DNA of 64,000 bases from Chryseobacterium endalhagicum (GTDB lineage Bacteria > Bacteroidota > Bacteroidia > Flavobacteriales > Weeksellaceae). The translations under genes were made by a program, and so were the position numbers. Location of the stretch: the NCBI RefSeq assembly GCF_016745235.1, contig NZ_JAELVM010000003.1, positions 496,001-560,000 on the forward strand, in the 5' to 3' direction. Below are positions 44,730-53,279 of the stretch, piece after piece (position 1 is the stretch's first letter; each line of letters opens with the position of its first letter). The notes beneath the pieces are model-generated. The model searched no databases. It saw nothing but the letters and a program-made list of their open reading frames with translations, and was not told where the DNA came from.

Positions 44730-45026
44730 AGGATTTAAGAAATATGATGCAAAGTTACGGCTGATTTTTTAGTTGGGAATAGAAAAATTAAGTTTTTTAA
44801 TATGTTACGCGGAAGGATTGTTCTGGGTATTTTGTTGGGATTTCGCAAAGTTGCGAGGATATTTTAACGGATACTGTTTTTAAGGCGCGGAGATTTTATC
44901 TGCGATAAAATTTGATTGGAGTGTAATTAAATTATAAACCTCATAGGTTTTGAAAACCTATGAGGTTGTTTTTTTGTTGCCGCAGATTTTTCGGATTCTG
45001 CAGATCCTTTTATTCATTTACAGATT
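44730..45026. other. Gap between the AEC gene and the beta-mannosidase, with terminator
   Basis: AACCTCATAGGTTT pairs with AAACCTATGAGGTT (44937-44967) and forms a strong bidirectional terminator for the mannosidase end. The rest has no gene; 44860-44910 (GCGCGGAGATTTTATCTGCG) resembles decayed dispersed repeats. Confidence 0.6.
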
Positions 45027-47525
45027 TTAATTGTTTATCACATCCCACAGGCTCAACACTTCAATTTTATCAATAGATTTGGAAAGTTTAATTCTTTTTG
45101 AAGTATGGGGAAGAAGATCAAAGAAGTTATCGCTGAAGTGGGTATCTCCTACCAGATAAACGTCTTTGGCCAAAACATTTGTAGAAATTTCAATCTCATC
45201 AGATCCTATTCTTTTGATTTTAATGTCCGGTTTTGTAAGCTCCAGATCTTTAGGTTTGGAAAAGAAATGCTGATTGACTGCAATACTATTTCCGTCTTTA
45301 TCTTTTAACGTAAGTTGTAAAAAGACTTTATTTTTGTCAGATTCCGGAATAAGATCTTTAATTTGAAGAGGATCGAATTTCAGCATACTTTCCAATGATT
45401 TTTCCTTTGAAACCGCTTTGATCTTTTTTATCGTTTTACCATCAAAACGTACAGCTTCTATTTCTAAATGAATTCCGTTGAAAGCCTTTAATCCATCATT
45501 AACAGCATAAAAATGTAAAAGTCCCTGCTTCTCTTCTGCCAGAATGATCTGCTGCTCAAAGCTTCTTTTCATCTGGTAGTGTAAAGCTTTCCAGTTTCCT
45601 AAATAATCAATGGAAGACCAGGAAACAACAGGCCAGCAATCGTTCAGCTGCCAATATAAAGTTCCCATATTGTAAGGTTTTGCACGGCGGTGGGCTTCAA
45701 CGGCAATTCTCATTCCCCTCGCCTGCAACAGCTGGGAAACATAGTTGTATTTCACAAAATCTGCCGGAATTTTATAATCTCTTTTGAGGTATTCATTGAT
45801 GATTTCCCAACCTCTGCTGTGCTTTTCATGCGCTTTGATGACCGGATTCTGTACGTTGAGATCGGGAACTCCTGAAAACATAGATTTTACAGCTTCCAGA
45901 GTTGGCATTCCCTGAAAACCATATTCGGACATGAACCTGCCTACCTTTTCATTAAAAATCTCAAACGGCTGCTCGCCCCACCAGACGCCCCAGTAATGGG
46001 AATCTCCTTCCGTAAGGCTTTCTTTATGCCCCCATCCAATGGAAGGAGAGCTTGGCCAGTATATATTTTTGTCCGCGGTAAGATTTTCTTTTAAAGTATT
46101 GGGAATCAATTCATGGAAGAGTTTTTTATAATCTTTCCAAACCTGCAGTGAATCTGCTTTTGAATATTTGAACTGCTTTTGGTAACCCCAGTTGACGATG
46201 GCTTCATCCACTTCATTATTTCCGCACCACAAAGCAATAGACGGGTGATTCTGAAGTCTTTCCACCTGATCTTTCACTTCTTCTTTTACATTCGTTAAAA
46301 AAGCTTCATCAGCAGGATAAAAACTTCCTGCAAACATGAAATCCTGCCAGACCAGAATACCGTTTTCGTCGCAGGCTTTATAAAATTCATCATCTTCATA
46401 AATTCCGCCGCCCCAGATACGGATCATGTTCATATTGGCATCCTTCGTATCTTTGATCAGCTTCTGGTACTTTTCTTTGGTCATTCTTGGTGAAAAACTG
46501 TCTCCGGGAATCCAGTTGGTTCCTCTGGCGTACAGTGGTTTTCCATTCACTTTAAAATAAAACGATTTTCCCGCTGCATCTTTTTCCTGAACCAGTTCTA
46601 CCATTCGTAATCCGTATGAAACCTTGGAATCATGAACAATCTTACTTCCTTTGTCTGTAAAAAGACTGATCCTCGTCGTAATCAATTCCGGATTTCCCCA
46701 TCCATTGGGCTGCCACAGTTTCGGATTTTTTATTTTATAGGGAACGGATATTTTATTGAGTCCTTTTTTAAGATGAAAGCTGCGTTTTCCTTTATTTAAA
46801 TTAATTCCAACGGTATATTCTCCTTCTGCATCTGCCCATATCTGGATATTAAAATAAATTTCGGCTAAAGCTTCTGTCAATGTATGCTGTTGAATCTGGA
46901 TGTTTTTGACTTTTGCTTTATTCCAGAATTCCAGTTTTGCATCTTTCCATATTCCGGCAGTGACCAGTCGCGGGCCCCAATCCCAGCCAAACTGATACTG
47001 TGCTTTTCGGACAAAGCTTCTGGGGGATTCCGGCATGGTAAACGGAACTTTTTTAGCTAATTCTTTTCCTTCTGTTACTGCCGATCTGAATTTAATCAAC
47101 AAATCATTATCTCCTGCTTTCAGATAGTCTTTTACAGGAATTTCCCACTTCCTGAACATATTGTCTGTTTTCTTCAGCAGTTTTCCGTTCAGATAAATTT
47201 CTGAAAAAGTGTCAAGACCATTAAAAACAAGATCTATATGCTGGTTTTTGAGTTCTTCCGATGAAGTTTTAAAGCGGGTCTGATAGTCCCAGTCTTCATT
47301 TTCTATCCCCAGTACTTTTTTTTCATTTTCATCTTTGAAGGGATCAGGAATGATCTTATTATCCATGAGATCAAGATGTACCGTCCCTGGAATTTTTGCA
47401 GGCAGCCAGCTTTGTTCCTTTGCATTTCTGAACTGCCATTTTTCTGAAGATAAATTCCGTTCTGTGATCTGTGCAGTCATTGTATTCAGAATAAAAAGTA
47501 CAATAAAAAGGATAAATCTATTCAT
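45027..47525 (-). CDS. Exported beta-mannosidase (GH2)
   Basis: Removes terminal beta-linked mannose, the sugar joining the branch point to chitobiose in N-glycans. The 832 residues have a signal peptide (MNRFILFIVLFILNTMTAQ), a sugar-binding beta-sandwich domain, and the TIM barrel with MIRIWGGGIYEDDEFYKACDENGILVWQDFMFA. The acid/base is E438 (CGNNEVD) and the nucleophile E534 (FMSEYGFQG). These motifs fit beta-mannosidase rather than beta-galactosidase or glucuronidase. Its start overlaps the GxxExxY gene end by 8 bases. Confidence 0.92.
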   Translation of the reverse strand: MNRFILFIVLFILNTMTAQITERNLSSEKWQFRNAKEQSWLPAKIPGTVHLDLMDNKIIPDPFKDENEKKVLGIENEDWDYQTRFKTSSEELKNQHIDLVFNGLDTFSEIYLNGKLLKKTDNMFRKWEIPVKDYLKAGDNDLLIKFRSAVTEGKELAKKVPFTMPESPRSFVRKAQYQFGWDWGPRLVTAGIWKDAKLEFWNKAKVKNIQIQQHTLTEALAEIYFNIQIWADAEGEYTVGINLNKGKRSFHLKKGLNKISVPYKIKNPKLWQPNGWGNPELITTRISLFTDKGSKIVHDSKVSYGLRMVELVQEKDAAGKSFYFKVNGKPLYARGTNWIPGDSFSPRMTKEKYQKLIKDTKDANMNMIRIWGGGIYEDDEFYKACDENGILVWQDFMFAGSFYPADEAFLTNVKEEVKDQVERLQNHPSIALWCGNNEVDEAIVNWGYQKQFKYSKADSLQVWKDYKKLFHELIPNTLKENLTADKNIYWPSSPSIGWGHKESLTEGDSHYWGVWWGEQPFEIFNEKVGRFMSEYGFQGMPTLEAVKSMFSGVPDLNVQNPVIKAHEKHSRGWEIINEYLKRDYKIPADFVKYNYVSQLLQARGMRIAVEAHRRAKPYNMGTLYWQLNDCWPVVSWSSIDYLGNWKALHYQMKRSFEQQIILAEEKQGLLHFYAVNDGLKAFNGIHLEIEAVRFDGKTIKKIKAVSKEKSLESMLKFDPLQIKDLIPESDKNKVFLQLTLKDKDGNSIAVNQHFFSKPKDLELTKPDIKIKRIGSDEIEISTNVLAKDVYLVGDTHFSDNFFDLLPHTSKRIKLSKSIDKIEVLSLWDVINN

Positions 47526-47904
47526 TAATGAGTTTGTTTACAATTCTGTGAATCCCATATTTGATGAGTTCGCTGTTAAAATTTATCAGTAGTCCAAGCT
47601 TAAGATCAGTCAGTTTTAGGTAGGTTAAAACCTGAGAGTGAAAAACAGGATTCAGATCAAAGACGGCTTTTACTTCAATGATCACCTTATTTTCTACAAT
47701 TAAATCAATCTTATAAGCATTTTCTACTATAATTTCTTTATACTCTAAGGGTAAGGAAATTTGTTGTTTTACCTCCATCCCCAGTTTTTTCAATTCATAC
47801 GCCAGAGCGGTTTCATAGGCATTTTCTAATAATCCAACTCCAAGATTTCTATGAACTTCAATCGCAGCTCCTATTATTTTGTAGGATAATTCGTTTTCTG
47901 TCAT
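47518..47904 (-). CDS. GxxExxY protein (PDDEXK-like family)
   Basis: 128 residues with the family signature GVGLLENAYETALAYEL (GxxExxY) and a nuclease-like YKIDLIVENKVIIEVKAV, containing D, E and K in PDDEXK spacing. These small proteins (PF13366) are abundant in Bacteroidota and have no established role. The stop overlaps the start of the mannosidase by 8 bases, so they are likely cotranscribed. The 179-bp repeat array lies immediately upstream of it. Confidence 0.9.
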   Translation of the reverse strand: MTENELSYKIIGAAIEVHRNLGVGLLENAYETALAYELKKLGMEVKQQISLPLEYKEIIVENAYKIDLIVENKVIIEVKAVFDLNPVFHSQVLTYLKLTDLKLGLLINFNSELIKYGIHRIVNKLINE

Positions 47905-47940
47905 TCATTTGTGTTTTATATTTTGAATTTTAATAAAATG

Positions 47941-48440
47941 TTTTTTTGACGCAAAGTTTCATTGTAATACTTGATATTTTGAGGTGGCAAAGACGGAATC
48001 AATTATCATTGATTCGATTAAGCGAACGTATTATCCATTCGCTTCATCACGACGCAGTCGAACTCTTTGCTTTCCTTTAAATTCAGCATTGTCTAAAGTA
48101 AAACTTTGCGTCAAAAAAAATATAAAATTTAACGCAAAGTTTCATTTTCATACTGTATATCCTGAGGTGGCAAAGACGAAATCAATTATCATTGATTCGA
48201 TTAAGCGAACGTATTATCCATCAGCTTAATCACGACGCAGTCGAACTCTTTGCTGTCCTTTAAATTCAGCATTGTCTAAAGTAAAAACTTTGCGTCAAAA
48301 AAAATATAAAATTTAACACAAAGCTTCATTCTAATACCGCATACCTTGAGCATGCAAAGACGAAATCAATTATCATTGATTCGATTAAGCGAGCGTATTA
48401 AACCACTCTCTTTGCTTTCCTTTAAATTCAACGCGGTATG
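47941..48440. repeat. Three-unit array of a ~179-bp element with 19-bp terminal inverted repeats
   Basis: Unit 1 (47941-48119) begins TTTTTTTGACGCAAAGTTT and ends with its exact reverse complement (48101-48119). Unit 2 (about 48129-48304) repeats the interior and right end with a slightly altered left end; unit 3 (about 48313-48440) is decayed and lacks the right end. The interior has AATCAATTATCATTGATT and a CACGACGCAGTCGAAC segment. The element is MITE-like. Its interior motifs also occur singly at about 5.73 and 61.65 kb. Confidence 0.85.
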
Positions 48441-48449
48441 AAAGAAAAA

Positions 48450-49112
48450 CTACTCATTTTTCAAAGCGATCACTTCATCCGGGTTTGCAAAAGCTCCGCC
48501 ATCCGTGATTGCCGAGGAATGAAAATAGCCTGCATGGGTAAATGCTCTGATCTCTTCAATATTGGTAGATCTAAGGCCGCCACCAATCAGTATTTCGATT
48601 CTTCCAGCTGAAAGTTCTACCAGTTTTTTCAGGTTTTCCTTACCTTCTGAAACATTAGGTTTCTGGCCTGAAGTGAGAATGGTTTTAAAACCGCACTCAA
48701 TTACTTTTTCCAGGGAATTTTCAAGGTCAGCTGCTCTGTCAAATGCTCGGTGAAAGGTACATGGAAGTGGAGCTGCCATTTCAACCAAAATTCGGTTCTG
48801 TTCTACATTAACCTCATCTTTTTCATTTAAGATTCCAAAAACAAAACCGTCTATGTTAAGGGATCTCAGTGCTGTCAGTTCCTTTTTCATCTGTTCAAAT
48901 TCAGATTCTGAATAGGTAAAATCTCCTCCTCTCGGGCGGATCATGACAAAGATTGGTATATTTATTTTATCTCTGAGTTCTTTCGCGGTGTTAAAATCAG
49001 GGGTTGTTCCGCCTTCACTCAATCCGTCACATAATTCTATTCTGTCTGCTCCGTTTTCAAATGCAATCACTGCTGATTCGGGATTGAAGCATGCTATTTC
49101 TATTTTTGACAT
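48450..49112 (-). CDS. cutC: CutC family TIM-barrel protein
   Basis: 220 residues. CutC (PF03932) is named for copper homeostasis, but the E. coli phenotype is now credited to an sRNA (MicL) in its 3' end, so the protein's job is unsettled. Motifs: IEIACFNPESAVIAFENGADRIELCDGLSEGGTTPDF, IFVMIRPRGGDFTYSESEFEQM, CTFHRAFDRAADLENSLEKVIECGFKTILTSGQ. All are typical of the family. It sits amid beta-mannosidase, glycosylasparaginase and hexosaminidase genes on the same strand, which suggests sugar metabolism rather than copper. Confidence 0.93.
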   Translation of the reverse strand: MSKIEIACFNPESAVIAFENGADRIELCDGLSEGGTTPDFNTAKELRDKINIPIFVMIRPRGGDFTYSESEFEQMKKELTALRSLNIDGFVFGILNEKDEVNVEQNRILVEMAAPLPCTFHRAFDRAADLENSLEKVIECGFKTILTSGQKPNVSEGKENLKKLVELSAGRIEILIGGGLRSTNIEEIRAFTHAGYFHSSAITDGGAFANPDEVIALKNE

Positions 49113-49139
49113 TTTATTTTCCTTATTTATTTTTTAATC

Positions 49140-49673
49140 TTACTGAAGAACATCTGCAATGAGAAAACTGTTTTCTCCCGATTCTACCTTTATTTTAACA
49201 GGATATTCTGCCTTTAGGTTCTTATCGGAAAGGACTACATCAAACATCTTGTCCTCTTTGTTTTCCGAGATCAGCTCACATTTTGATACTTTTATCTCAT
49301 CCCAATCCTGTCCGGTTATTAAAAATCCGGAACCGATTCCTGCTTTAGCGGTATCAAACCTGCCTTTCCATTTGCTTTGAAATTCTTTTTCAGAAAGGCT
49401 TCCATCAACATCCATATCGACATTCATAGCATCGGTTTTATAATCATAGTAATCCGGGGTCGTTATCTTCTGCATCATTTTGTCTGATGCTCCCAGATCA
49501 GCTTTAAAATAGTTTTCCATACTTTTCATCAGCCATTTTTTTGCTTCTTCGGACTTATCCGGTTTGTCTTCTGCAATGACTTTGTGGGAAGGTTCCTGTT
49601 GGGCTGAAACCTGTTTCTGTTCTTCTTTGCAGGCTGTTATTATAAGCAATAACGCGATGACTGCTTTTTTCAT
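49140..49673 (-). CDS. Hypothetical lipoprotein
   Basis: 177 residues with a lipoprotein signal (MKKAVIALLLIITAC, Cys15). A charged linker is followed by a small alpha+beta domain (EEAKKWLMKSMENYFK...YYDYKTDAMNVDMDVDGSLSEKEFQSKWKGRFDTAKAGIG) resembling NTF2-like folds. No active site is recognised. It lies between cutC (27 bases) and the glycosylasparaginase gene in the same direction. Confidence 0.75.
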   Translation of the reverse strand: MKKAVIALLLIITACKEEQKQVSAQQEPSHKVIAEDKPDKSEEAKKWLMKSMENYFKADLGASDKMMQKITTPDYYDYKTDAMNVDMDVDGSLSEKEFQSKWKGRFDTAKAGIGSGFLITGQDWDEIKVSKCELISENKEDKMFDVVLSDKNLKAEYPVKIKVESGENSFLIADVLQ

Positions 49674-49699
49674 ATTCTGACTGATGTTTTTATATTTTG

Positions 49700-49762
49700 G
49701 CTAAAGACATTTGAATGTATGTATTTGAGAACGGGCTAAAGCCCGTCCCCATTGAATTTTAA
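49700..49762 (+). repeat. REP family 2, copies near the glycosylasparaginase 3' end
   Basis: A degenerate GGCTAAAGACATTTGAATG (49700-49718) precedes a perfect ACGGGCTAAAGCCCGT (49731-49746) with tail CCCCATTGAATTTTAAA. It is located between the stop codons/starts of two genes read leftwards. Confidence 0.75.
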
Positions 49763-49773
49763 AAAGTATATGA

Positions 49774-50766
49774 TTATTTCAATGCAAATTCCGGCTTTTC
49801 CAGACGGTTTCCTTTCTGATCATACACGGCATAGTTAAATCCATCCTGAATACAGTATGAACCGTATTCTCCTTTTTTATTTAATGCAATAAAACCGACC
49901 TGTATATCTTTCAGGTTTTTATTTCTTCTCTGGGCAATTTTTACAATTCTTTCAACCGCTTCTTTGCAGGCCTGCTGAGGATTCCGGCCCTGTCTCATCA
50001 ATTCAACGACCAGGTGGGTTCCAACGGTGCGGATCACTTCTTCACCATGACCGGTAGCGGTAGCCGCGCCCACTTCATTATCTACAAATAATCCTGCGCC
50101 GATAATAGGAGAATCTCCTACCCTGCCATGCATTTTAAAGGCCATACCGCTGGTAGTACAGGCTCCGGATAGATTTCCTTTCGCATCCAGTGCGATCATT
50201 CCAATGGTGTCATGGTTCTCAATATTGGCAACCGGCTTGTATTCACTGGTTTTCAGCCATTCTTTCCACTCTTTTTCCGAATCGGGAGTGAGAAGGTTTT
50301 CTTTTTTAAATCCCTGTGATAGTGCAAACTGTAGTGCTCCGTCTCCAACCAGCATGACGTGAGGTGTTTTTTCCATCACTGCTCTGGCCACTGAAATAGG
50401 GTTTTTAACATATTCCAGGCAGGCTACCGATCCAATATTATAGTTTTCATCCATAATACAGGCATCAAGGGTGACTCTTCCATCCCTGTCCGGACGGCCA
50501 CCGTAACCAACACTTCTTTCAGCAGGGTCCAGCTCTACCAGACGAACTCCTTTTTCCACTGCATCCAGAGCTCTTCCGCCTTTGCCTAAAATAGTCCAGG
50601 CTTCTTCGTTGGCTTTCAGTCCGAAATTCCAGGTGGAAAGAACGATAGGTTTGCCAACGGTTGTATTACGATCAGGAAGTTCCGAAGCCATAAGATCCAG
50701 AGGATTTACAGCCAATGCCAGAGATGCGGCGGCAGTTTTTTTAATGAAATTTCGTCTACTTTGCAT
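49774..50766 (-). CDS. Glycosylasparaginase (N4-(beta-N-acetylglucosaminyl)-L-asparaginase)
   Basis: Cleaves the GlcNAc-asparagine bond, the last step of N-glycoprotein breakdown. The 330 residues start with a Tat-type signal (SRRNFIKKTAAASLALAVN). It is an Ntn-hydrolase: autocleavage is expected between D186 and T187 in ENHDTIGMIAL, exposing the catalytic threonine. GACTTSGMAFKMHGRVGDSPIIGAGLFVDNEVGAATATGHGEE is the substrate pocket. It closely resembles the enzyme from Elizabethkingia meningoseptica. A GH20 gene lies upstream. Confidence 0.96.
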   Translation of the reverse strand: MQSRRNFIKKTAAASLALAVNPLDLMASELPDRNTTVGKPIVLSTWNFGLKANEEAWTILGKGGRALDAVEKGVRLVELDPAERSVGYGGRPDRDGRVTLDACIMDENYNIGSVACLEYVKNPISVARAVMEKTPHVMLVGDGALQFALSQGFKKENLLTPDSEKEWKEWLKTSEYKPVANIENHDTIGMIALDAKGNLSGACTTSGMAFKMHGRVGDSPIIGAGLFVDNEVGAATATGHGEEVIRTVGTHLVVELMRQGRNPQQACKEAVERIVKIAQRRNKNLKDIQVGFIALNKKGEYGSYCIQDGFNYAVYDQKGNRLEKPEFALK

Positions 50767-50816
50767 ATGAGATTATTAGGCTTACAAATTAATAATTTTC
50801 CGGCTAGCATAAAAGG

Positions 50817-50850
50817 AAAAAGACCACGACATCGAAGCCGTGGTCTTTTT
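50817..50850 (-). terminator. Terminator between the hexosaminidase and glycosylasparaginase genes
   Basis: AAAAAGACCACG pairs with CGTGGTCTTTTT around a 10-base loop; T runs flank it. Read leftwards it follows the GH20 stop. Confidence 0.85.
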
Positions 50851-50909
50851 TTATTTTTTACAGTCAAAATGATCAATTGATTTAATTTATTTACTGACCA
50901 TGTGTTTTA

Positions 50910-53177
50910 TTAATCCGCCCCAATTTCATCAACAAAAAGCCATGCTTTTGAATCTGCTCCGGGGTTTCCTGCAGGAATAATTCCGGCATTTTCTACTTTA
51001 AGCCTGATGTATTTTGAATTCTGGTTTCCTACGTTCAGTTTTATTTTCCCTTTTGCATTTTGGATTTCATCTTTACCAATTTCTTTGATCATTTTAAAAT
51101 TCGTACCGTCATCAGAAATAAAGACCTGTGCAGATTTAGCCAGATGAATCCAGCTTCCTTTGTTTTCTAAAGTATTAAAGTAAACCTCTGAAAAGCTTGT
51201 TTTCTTTCCGAAATCAATGGTTGCAACTACATCTTTTCCCTGAAATCCCAGCCATGTCTTGCCCAATTGTCTGGTGTTTCCGATAATTCCGTCTACCAGA
51301 GTAAAGGCTCCTCCAAAAGAATAATTTTCGCTCGGCTGCTGTTCCAGTGTGATTTTTTTTCCGGTTGTTTTTGAAACTTTAAATTCCTGTGTAGAAACGG
51401 CACTTTTCAGTTTTCCGTCTTCAAAATAGGCAGATTTAATGATCAGAGATTTTGATACGGGAATCCCTCCTTTATAAACCTGTGAATTCATGGAAGGTTC
51501 GGTACCGTCTGTTGTGTATCTTATTCCTTTTGGATCCTGTGATACGTTCAGTTCATATACCACACCGTTGTCTGCCGGAATTACTTTTCCGGAGATATTG
51601 TAAATGCTTTTGGCGTAATTGACATTCATTTTGTCCAGCACTTTGAACTGGCTGATGACCCTGTTTTCAAATTCTTTGTAGTTTTTGGGATCAGATGTTC
51701 CCCATCCTACTTCGGAAAGTGCCATCAGTCTTGGAAATATCATATACTGAACCTGTTTAAAATCTGTGATATATTCTGTCCATAAATTAGCCTGAACGCC
51801 CATAATATATTTAGCCTGTTCAGCATTCAGTTCGGAAGGAATGGGATTATAGGAATAAATTTTATCCAACGGTGTAAAACCACCAAAAGCATTTGGTTCA
51901 GATTGTGGATCACCCTGATAATGGTCAAAATAACAATATGCACCCGGCGTCATCACGGCAAAGTGTCCGGATTTTGCCGCTTCAATTCCTCCATTTACGC
52001 CTGTCCAGCTCATCACTGCTGCGTTTGGAGCCAGTCCGCCTTCCAGGATTTCATCCCAGCCAATGATCTTTCTGCCTTTACTGTTCACATATTTTTCAAT
52101 TCTCTGGATGAAATAGCTTTGCAGACCATGTTCGTCTTTCAAATTATTTTTTTTAATCAGTTCCTGGCAGTGGGCACATTCTTTCCATCTTGTTTTCGGG
52201 CATTCATCGCCGCCGATATGGATGTACTGCGATGGAAATAATGCAATAACCTCATCCAAAACATTTTCAAGGAATGTAAATGTTTCATCTTTTGGACAGA
52301 AAACATCATCAAAGACACCCCATTTCGTCGCAGATTCAAACGGTCCTTTGGTACAAGCCAGCTCCGGATAAGCCGACAAAGCGGATAAGGCATGCCCTGG
52401 CATTTCAATTTCCGGCACAACTGTTATATGTCTTTGCTGGGCATATTTCACGACATCTTTGATCTGCTCCTGAGTATAAAAATATGGACCATAAGGTTTT
52501 CCATCAAAAGTATTGTCTACGTAAGCTCCGATCATTGATTCTTTACGTTTTGAACCAATCTGCGTGAGTTTCGGATATTTTTTTATTTCAATTCTCCATC
52601 CCTGATCATCCGTCAGATGCCAGTGAAAAGTATTCAGCTTGTACATGGCAAGATAATCGATGTACTGTTTCACCTCATCCACCGTGAAGAAATGGCGGCA
52701 TACGTCCAGGTGCATCCCACGCCAGGCGAATTTTGGATGGTCCTTTATTTCCATGGCCGGAATTTCCTTGTCATTCTTGTGTTCTTCAAACAGCTGTATC
52801 AGTGTCTGAAGGGCAAGAAAATAGCCTTGTTTTGTACTGGAACTGATCAATATTCTTTTCGGAGAAATGTCAATAGAATAAGTTTCCTTATCTCCATCAG
52901 CATTTACCGGAGTTTTTGGCTGGGGAATCTGCATATACATTAACTGAGCCTCAGCCGCATTGCTGCTGAATTTAAACTGAACGGATGAACCGAGACGTTT
53001 TTTTAAGTATTCAGTCTCTTCTTTGGGAAGTTTGTCATTCAGTATCAAAGTTTCAGGAATGATAAATTTTCCCTGCTGTATGCTTACACTTTGAGGGTAA
53101 GGAATTAAATTCGGCTTCTTCTGAGCAGAAAACATCGTGGAAAAAAGAGCAGAAAACATAAAAAGAAAACGTCGCAT
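50910..53177 (-). CDS. Secreted beta-N-acetylhexosaminidase (GH20)
   Basis: Removes terminal beta-GlcNAc/GalNAc from N-glycans or chitobiose. The 755 residues have a signal (MRRFLFMFSALFSTMFSA), an N-terminal GH20b domain, a catalytic TIM barrel with WRGMHLDVCRHF, HWHLTDDQGWR and the catalytic pair D324-E325 in HIGGDECPKTRW, a chitobiase C-terminal beta region (GIRYTTDGTEPSMNSQVYKGG) and a final F5/8-type carbohydrate-binding domain (LGKTWLGFQGKDVVATIDFG...YIRLKVENAG). It is the first gene of the leftward glycan set. Confidence 0.94.
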   Translation of the reverse strand: MRRFLFMFSALFSTMFSAQKKPNLIPYPQSVSIQQGKFIIPETLILNDKLPKEETEYLKKRLGSSVQFKFSSNAAEAQLMYMQIPQPKTPVNADGDKETYSIDISPKRILISSSTKQGYFLALQTLIQLFEEHKNDKEIPAMEIKDHPKFAWRGMHLDVCRHFFTVDEVKQYIDYLAMYKLNTFHWHLTDDQGWRIEIKKYPKLTQIGSKRKESMIGAYVDNTFDGKPYGPYFYTQEQIKDVVKYAQQRHITVVPEIEMPGHALSALSAYPELACTKGPFESATKWGVFDDVFCPKDETFTFLENVLDEVIALFPSQYIHIGGDECPKTRWKECAHCQELIKKNNLKDEHGLQSYFIQRIEKYVNSKGRKIIGWDEILEGGLAPNAAVMSWTGVNGGIEAAKSGHFAVMTPGAYCYFDHYQGDPQSEPNAFGGFTPLDKIYSYNPIPSELNAEQAKYIMGVQANLWTEYITDFKQVQYMIFPRLMALSEVGWGTSDPKNYKEFENRVISQFKVLDKMNVNYAKSIYNISGKVIPADNGVVYELNVSQDPKGIRYTTDGTEPSMNSQVYKGGIPVSKSLIIKSAYFEDGKLKSAVSTQEFKVSKTTGKKITLEQQPSENYSFGGAFTLVDGIIGNTRQLGKTWLGFQGKDVVATIDFGKKTSFSEVYFNTLENKGSWIHLAKSAQVFISDDGTNFKMIKEIGKDEIQNAKGKIKLNVGNQNSKYIRLKVENAGIIPAGNPGADSKAWLFVDEIGAD

Positions 53178-53260
53178 TGATTAAGGATTAAGGTTTAAGC
53201 TAAGATAAATATTTTCTAAAACTCCCGGGTCATTTTTAACCTATTAAATAATAAAACATC

Positions 53261-53268
53261 TAAATTTG
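53261..53268 (+). promoter_or_regulatory. -7 element before the DUF4197 gene
   Basis: TAAATTTG lies 11 bases before the ATG at 53280, giving a very short leader. Confidence 0.55.
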
Positions 53269-53279
53269 CAAAAAATACA

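Noticed and set aside
47984-48229. 81-codon frame across the 179-bp repeat array
   Set aside because: It reads through two repeat units (the same IIIDSIKRTYYP segment appears twice) with no start signal or family match; it is a by-product of the repeat.
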